NCBI GenBank assembly: GCA_964352785.1
Contig: CAYGTI010000006.1
Location: 62,001 to 126,000, forward strand
Source: JACOMS01 sp964352785
GTDB taxonomy: Bacteria > Pseudomonadota > Alphaproteobacteria > Caulobacterales > Maricaulaceae
Direction of reading: 5' to 3'
Length of the DNA: 64,000 nt
In this document: piece by piece, positions 61,253 through 64,000 of the stretch
How positions within the stretch are numbered: the stretch's first letter is position 1
Layout of the letters: every line of letters begins with the position of its first letter
Translations under genes and position numbers: made by a program
The notes under the pieces: model-generated
The model's database searches: none
Told to the model about the DNA's origin: nothing
The model's input: the letters and a program-made list of their open reading frames with translations, nothing else

Positions 61253-63220
61253 CTATTGTGGTGTGTACCAAATAGGGGAACTATAGGCGCGTTCTTGGTG
61301 CTGCTTTTTTGCATCTGCTTTCAAGAGGTTTTCATCATTGTAGAATTCTGCATTATAAGCCAGCCAAGTTGGTGTAGGAATTTCAAGAACCCTGACATAA
61401 TAAAAGGCTCGCTCTGTTGGATTAAAATTGGGGTCAGCCCAAAGGGTTGTTAACTCCGGTTGGCCAATTGAATTAAGGTAAGTGGCGTCACTAACCGTTG
61501 AGCCTATCGTCATGAGCTTATTGTCATCTCCGATAGACCGATCGCCAGCCCAGGCAACGTCATACACATGTTCTTTGAGATCGCCGTCTTCGCCCAACCA
61601 GCCTTTGATTACTTGAACGCGGTCCAAGTTTGCTCCGTCTGGATCTCGTTGCGCTTGAATTAAAAGTTGTGGTGTTTGCTCAACCTTAGATTCGGGTAAG
61701 TCACTGCCCATTGGTGCGCCTTTCGCATAACCAATTTGTGCAAGGTTGGGTGCGAAGGCATCGGAGGGCAGAAAGTCATACCCCGAAAAAACGCGCAGTT
61801 TGATGCGGGTTCCTGTGGTCGCGTAGACTTCCTTTCTCGCCATCGCATCAAAAAGCGACTCCCGCGTGTTAGCCTCTGCCCAGACCGCTGTTAATCCAGC
61901 TGCGGCGGACTCATAACTATAGACCCGCACATCTATGTCGCTGCCTGAATACTTTTGAATGATAGCACCGTTATAGCGGAAGTCTTCGCCTCCAGGCTCA
62001 GCAGGCGTCGCTTTCGAAAAGAAGTTGTCCTCTCCAGCTGTTGCAAGCGATGTATGGGAATCCGTTGCGCCTACGAGGCCAAACTTGAAAGGGTTTACCC
62101 CCAGTTCTTGTTCAAATTTTAATCCACGCTTCAGGGCTTCTCTTGCATATTCTCCAGCCAGCATTTCAGGCGTTTTCGCGGCAAACCCAAAGTTTCCCCT
62201 GTCCCAATTCCAAAAATCTGCAAATTCGTCGTTTGGCGAAAGTATGGGGTGAGCTTCTCCGTCTCCCTTTATTTGGGTTACCTCATAGAGAGGCTCCCAA
62301 CGCTGACGCCTTACAGAATAATCGGTATCAAATGGCTGTCCTTGTATATCGACACTATCGAACATTGTTCCATTAGAAAGATTTCCATTATGCGGAATTG
62401 CCATGACTTGCCCACCTGTCATGTCTTCGTAGTTTTCCATAAAAGCCCACAGGTCTTCTGGATCCGTGCTTTCGACTGAGGAAAAGGGTAAGATTGAGCC
62501 AGCGATGTCTTTCCCGTCACGAAATACTACAACTCTGTGGAGGTTGTTTGTTTGTAATGCTGACGTGTATTCATAACCGATCAAGGACGTAAATTGACCT
62601 GGTTGGTTGTGGTCTTCAGCCGCCGTTGTAATTCTGTCCCACATCGAGCGGCGTATATCATCCCTATGTAGTGGGGGCTTGCCTGTTGTTGCCCTTATTT
62701 GAGCGAATCGACGATATGCGGCAATGGGGTCATCACTATTCGTCAAATCATATAATTCTTTCCCTATAGGGTCACTTAAAACAATTGGATTATCCTCTGC
62801 GATCATAGGCGCGATTCCCAATGACTCGGCATGATCCGCGATAACAAGAAAGTCTAATGGACGAGATAGTTTTGCCTTAGCGCCTAGCGACGCTATTACA
62901 ATTTCTCCTTTGGCAAAACGATAGGCTTGATCGGGATTCAAGCGATCACCAACCATCCCGGCATCAAATGAATAAGACGTGTGTAAGTGCGTGTCGCCAA
63001 AATAAACCTCTTGAGGAAAATCCTGTTCAACATAAGGAGAGTAGTGGAGCGGTTTTTTTAGTTGTGTTCGTTCGGCTAAAAAGGCCTCATTGTCGGCCAG
63101 CGGTAATGTTTGTGTTGGTTGTTCGCAAGCGATAAGGCTTGTGACGGTTGATAACAGTAAAATGAGATACAGTCTTACATTAGTCGTTCTTTGTACATTC
63201 CTAGTTTCAAAGCCAACCAT
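61253..63220 (-). CDS. DUF3604 lipoprotein with PHP-like metal motifs (paralogue A)
   Basis: 655 residues. Signal with lipobox LIAC (LILLLSTVTSLIACEQ). FGDTHLHTSYSFDAGMVGDR, LDFLVIADHAESLG, VMAIPHNGNLSNGTM and GLVGATDSHTSLATAGED repeat the four metal motifs seen in paralogue B in the same order. The closing motif of the family YYVRVLEIPTPTWLAYNAEFY matches VIEIPTPRWNAYDAI of the paralogue. First gene of the operon, read away from the AraC-type regulator. It probably arose with its neighbour by tandem duplication; they differ enough that substrates may differ. Confidence 0.92.
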   Translation of the reverse strand: MVGFETRNVQRTTNVRLYLILLLSTVTSLIACEQPTQTLPLADNEAFLAERTQLKKPLHYSPYVEQDFPQEVYFGDTHLHTSYSFDAGMVGDRLNPDQAYRFAKGEIVIASLGAKAKLSRPLDFLVIADHAESLGIAPMIAEDNPIVLSDPIGKELYDLTNSDDPIAAYRRFAQIRATTGKPPLHRDDIRRSMWDRITTAAEDHNQPGQFTSLIGYEYTSALQTNNLHRVVVFRDGKDIAGSILPFSSVESTDPEDLWAFMENYEDMTGGQVMAIPHNGNLSNGTMFDSVDIQGQPFDTDYSVRRQRWEPLYEVTQIKGDGEAHPILSPNDEFADFWNWDRGNFGFAAKTPEMLAGEYAREALKRGLKFEQELGVNPFKFGLVGATDSHTSLATAGEDNFFSKATPAEPGGEDFRYNGAIIQKYSGSDIDVRVYSYESAAAGLTAVWAEANTRESLFDAMARKEVYATTGTRIKLRVFSGYDFLPSDAFAPNLAQIGYAKGAPMGSDLPESKVEQTPQLLIQAQRDPDGANLDRVQVIKGWLGEDGDLKEHVYDVAWAGDRSIGDDNKLMTIGSTVSDATYLNSIGQPELTTLWADPNFNPTERAFYYVRVLEIPTPTWLAYNAEFYNDENLLKADAKKQHQERAYSSPIWYTPQ

Positions 63221-63272
63221 ATAGTCCTCAATATCATTTTTTCTTGCTTTATATCACTTAATGCAAACAAAA

Positions 63273-63302
63273 ATTGACTTTGTGTCCGGTGTGATTGACT
63301 TT
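63273..63302 (+). promoter_or_regulatory. Direct repeats in the DUF3604/AraC divergent region (candidate AraC-type operator)
   Basis: ATTGACTTT occurs at 63273-63281 and again at 63294-63302, 21 bp apart, two helical turns. This is the spacing and orientation of AraC-family half-sites. The repeats lie in the 102-bp gap between the DUF3604 operon and the regulator gene. Confidence 0.55.
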
Positions 63303-63322
63303 TAAGGAGGTTGGGCACACAA

Positions 63323-64000
63323 ATGTGGCGGTCTCAGTGGGAAAATTTAGGGCATCGTATAATGGGAAAAAACAGTGGCTTGACGATACGAGCAGGTGCC
63401 TTTGAAGGTTTCCGTGATCTTACCTCGGAACTCGGCGTTGACCCGAAAGCCATTTTTGAAGCCGTTGGAATAGATCAAGCTATGTTGGAAGTGCCGGATA
63501 ACAAGATACCGGTCGATAAATTTAGAATGGCTTTAAACAAAGCCGCTGATCAAACTGGCGAGCGAAACTTTGGATTATTAATGTCACAAAGGCAAAGTTT
63601 TGAAAAATTCGGAATACTTGGATATCTTGCCCGTCATGCACCCACATTAGACGTTATGATAAGCAAACTTATTTCTTATTTGAGGACACATGATACGGCA
63701 ACAGTTACATCTTTGAGTGTCACGAACGAAACAGCTTTGTGTACAATCAAGATGATAGGTCTCTCAGATGTCCCATCCATTCAACATAAGGAACTAGGCC
63801 TTGGTTTAGTTGTTAAGCTTATTCGAAATGTTACTTATGCTTCATGGGCACCTGAAGCTATATATTTTGACCATATGAAGCCAGAAAACTATCGGGCCCA
63901 TAGCCGTATATTCAATTGCCCTGTTTATTATTCCCAATCTGAAAGTGCATTGGAGCTTTTATCTGGAGACTTGAAACTACCGCTCACAACTTCGGATCCT
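63323..64000 (+). CDS. AraC-family transcriptional regulator, N-terminal part (cut by window end)
   Basis: 226 codons are open from the ATG at 63323 to the end. AAGGAGG (63304-63310) lies 12 bases upstream; ATG at 63362 (MGKNSGLTIRAG) is an alternative. The text fits the arabinose-binding-like N-terminal domain of OruR/AraC regulators: DLTSELGVDPKAIFEAVGID, NFGLLMSQRQSFEKFGILGYLARHAPTL (long, helical), then PEAIYFDHMKP and FNCPVYYSQSESALELL. The helix-turn-helix would follow outside the window. It diverges from the DUF3604 operon and probably controls it. Confidence 0.88.
   Translation, partial: MWRSQWENLGHRIMGKNSGLTIRAGAFEGFRDLTSELGVDPKAIFEAVGIDQAMLEVPDNKIPVDKFRMALNKAADQTGERNFGLLMSQRQSFEKFGILGYLARHAPTLDVMISKLISYLRTHDTATVTSLSVTNETALCTIKMIGLSDVPSIQHKELGLGLVVKLIRNVTYASWAPEAIYFDHMKPENYRAHSRIFNCPVYYSQSESALELLSGDLKLPLTTSDP

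Noticed and set aside
1..64000. CRISPR array or tRNA/rRNA genes
   Set aside because: No regularly spaced repeats and no T-arm or rRNA signature seen in reading through; not a computed search.

Overview
The window looks like chromosomal DNA of an alphaproteobacterium, probably an aquatic one of the Hyphomonadaceae/Maricaulales type. The order-level guess is tentative. Pointers are the C4 haem pathway (ALA synthase HemA), a HemB with an Asp-type rather than Cys-type metal loop, a small heat-shock gene with an alphaproteobacterial RpoH-type promoter (CTTG-N17-CCTACCTAAC), TonB-dependent uptake, and proteobacterial steroid catabolism. Base composition is near 50% GC by eye. It is clearly more AT-rich from about 57.4 kb to the end and in the gene at 31.6-32.5 kb. 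I saw no tRNA, rRNA or CRISPR array.

0-35 kb is mostly housekeeping. It opens with the 3' end of recQ, then a 1.2-kb stretch without a convincing gene that holds a structured repeat. An alpha-2-macroglobulin/pbpC pair and a SlyD-like isomerase follow. A tightly overlapping minus-strand run mtgA-trpF-trpB-lipoprotein-trpA comes next, with a small lipoprotein gene wedged between trpB and trpA. After that are an hsp20 gene with its own RpoH promoter, fourU-like leader hairpin and terminator; a lipoprotein methyltransferase; an SCP2 protein; a DUF3137 protein and xthA, which converge on an 85-bp perfect tandem duplication; a TonB receptor; hemB/hemA; glyA; a MarR-controlled VOC-FAH-thioesterase operon; typA; a DUF481 porin-like protein; a P450; an AT-rich orphan; uvrB; and an orphan TadG-like protein.

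35.3-57.1 kb is a steroid-degradation locus. The plus-strand run is fadD3-like ligase, hsaA, hsaD, hsaC, ipdA, ipdB, a 303-aa crotonase, ipdC, echA20-like, two acyl-CoA dehydrogenase subunits, fadA6-like thiolase, SDR, two more acyl-CoA dehydrogenase subunits, SDR, MaoC and a ketosteroid isomerase. It covers A/B-ring opening (HsaA, HsaC, HsaD) and C/D-ring CoA-ester degradation (FadD3, acyl-CoA dehydrogenases, EchA20, IpdC, IpdAB, FadA6). A divergent minus-strand operon of overlapping genes, SDR-SnoaL-MFS-purT-enoyl-CoA hydratase, shares the control region. A motif of about 20 bp (ATTTTRCGCAA..TATGAGCC) occurs four times in the two promoter regions and is a strong candidate for the cluster operator. 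KshAB, KstD, HsaB and HsaEFG are not in the window.

57.1-64 kb is an AT-richer module. It begins after a remnant of an IS3-type transposase OrfA. It encodes two paralogous DUF3604 lipoproteins with PHP-like metal-ligand motifs, a membrane-anchored PpiC-type isomerase and a HupE/UreJ metal-permease-like protein in one overlapping operon. A divergent AraC-type regulator, cut by the window end, is preceded by 21-bp-spaced direct repeats. This module is the best candidate for an uncharacterised functional system here.
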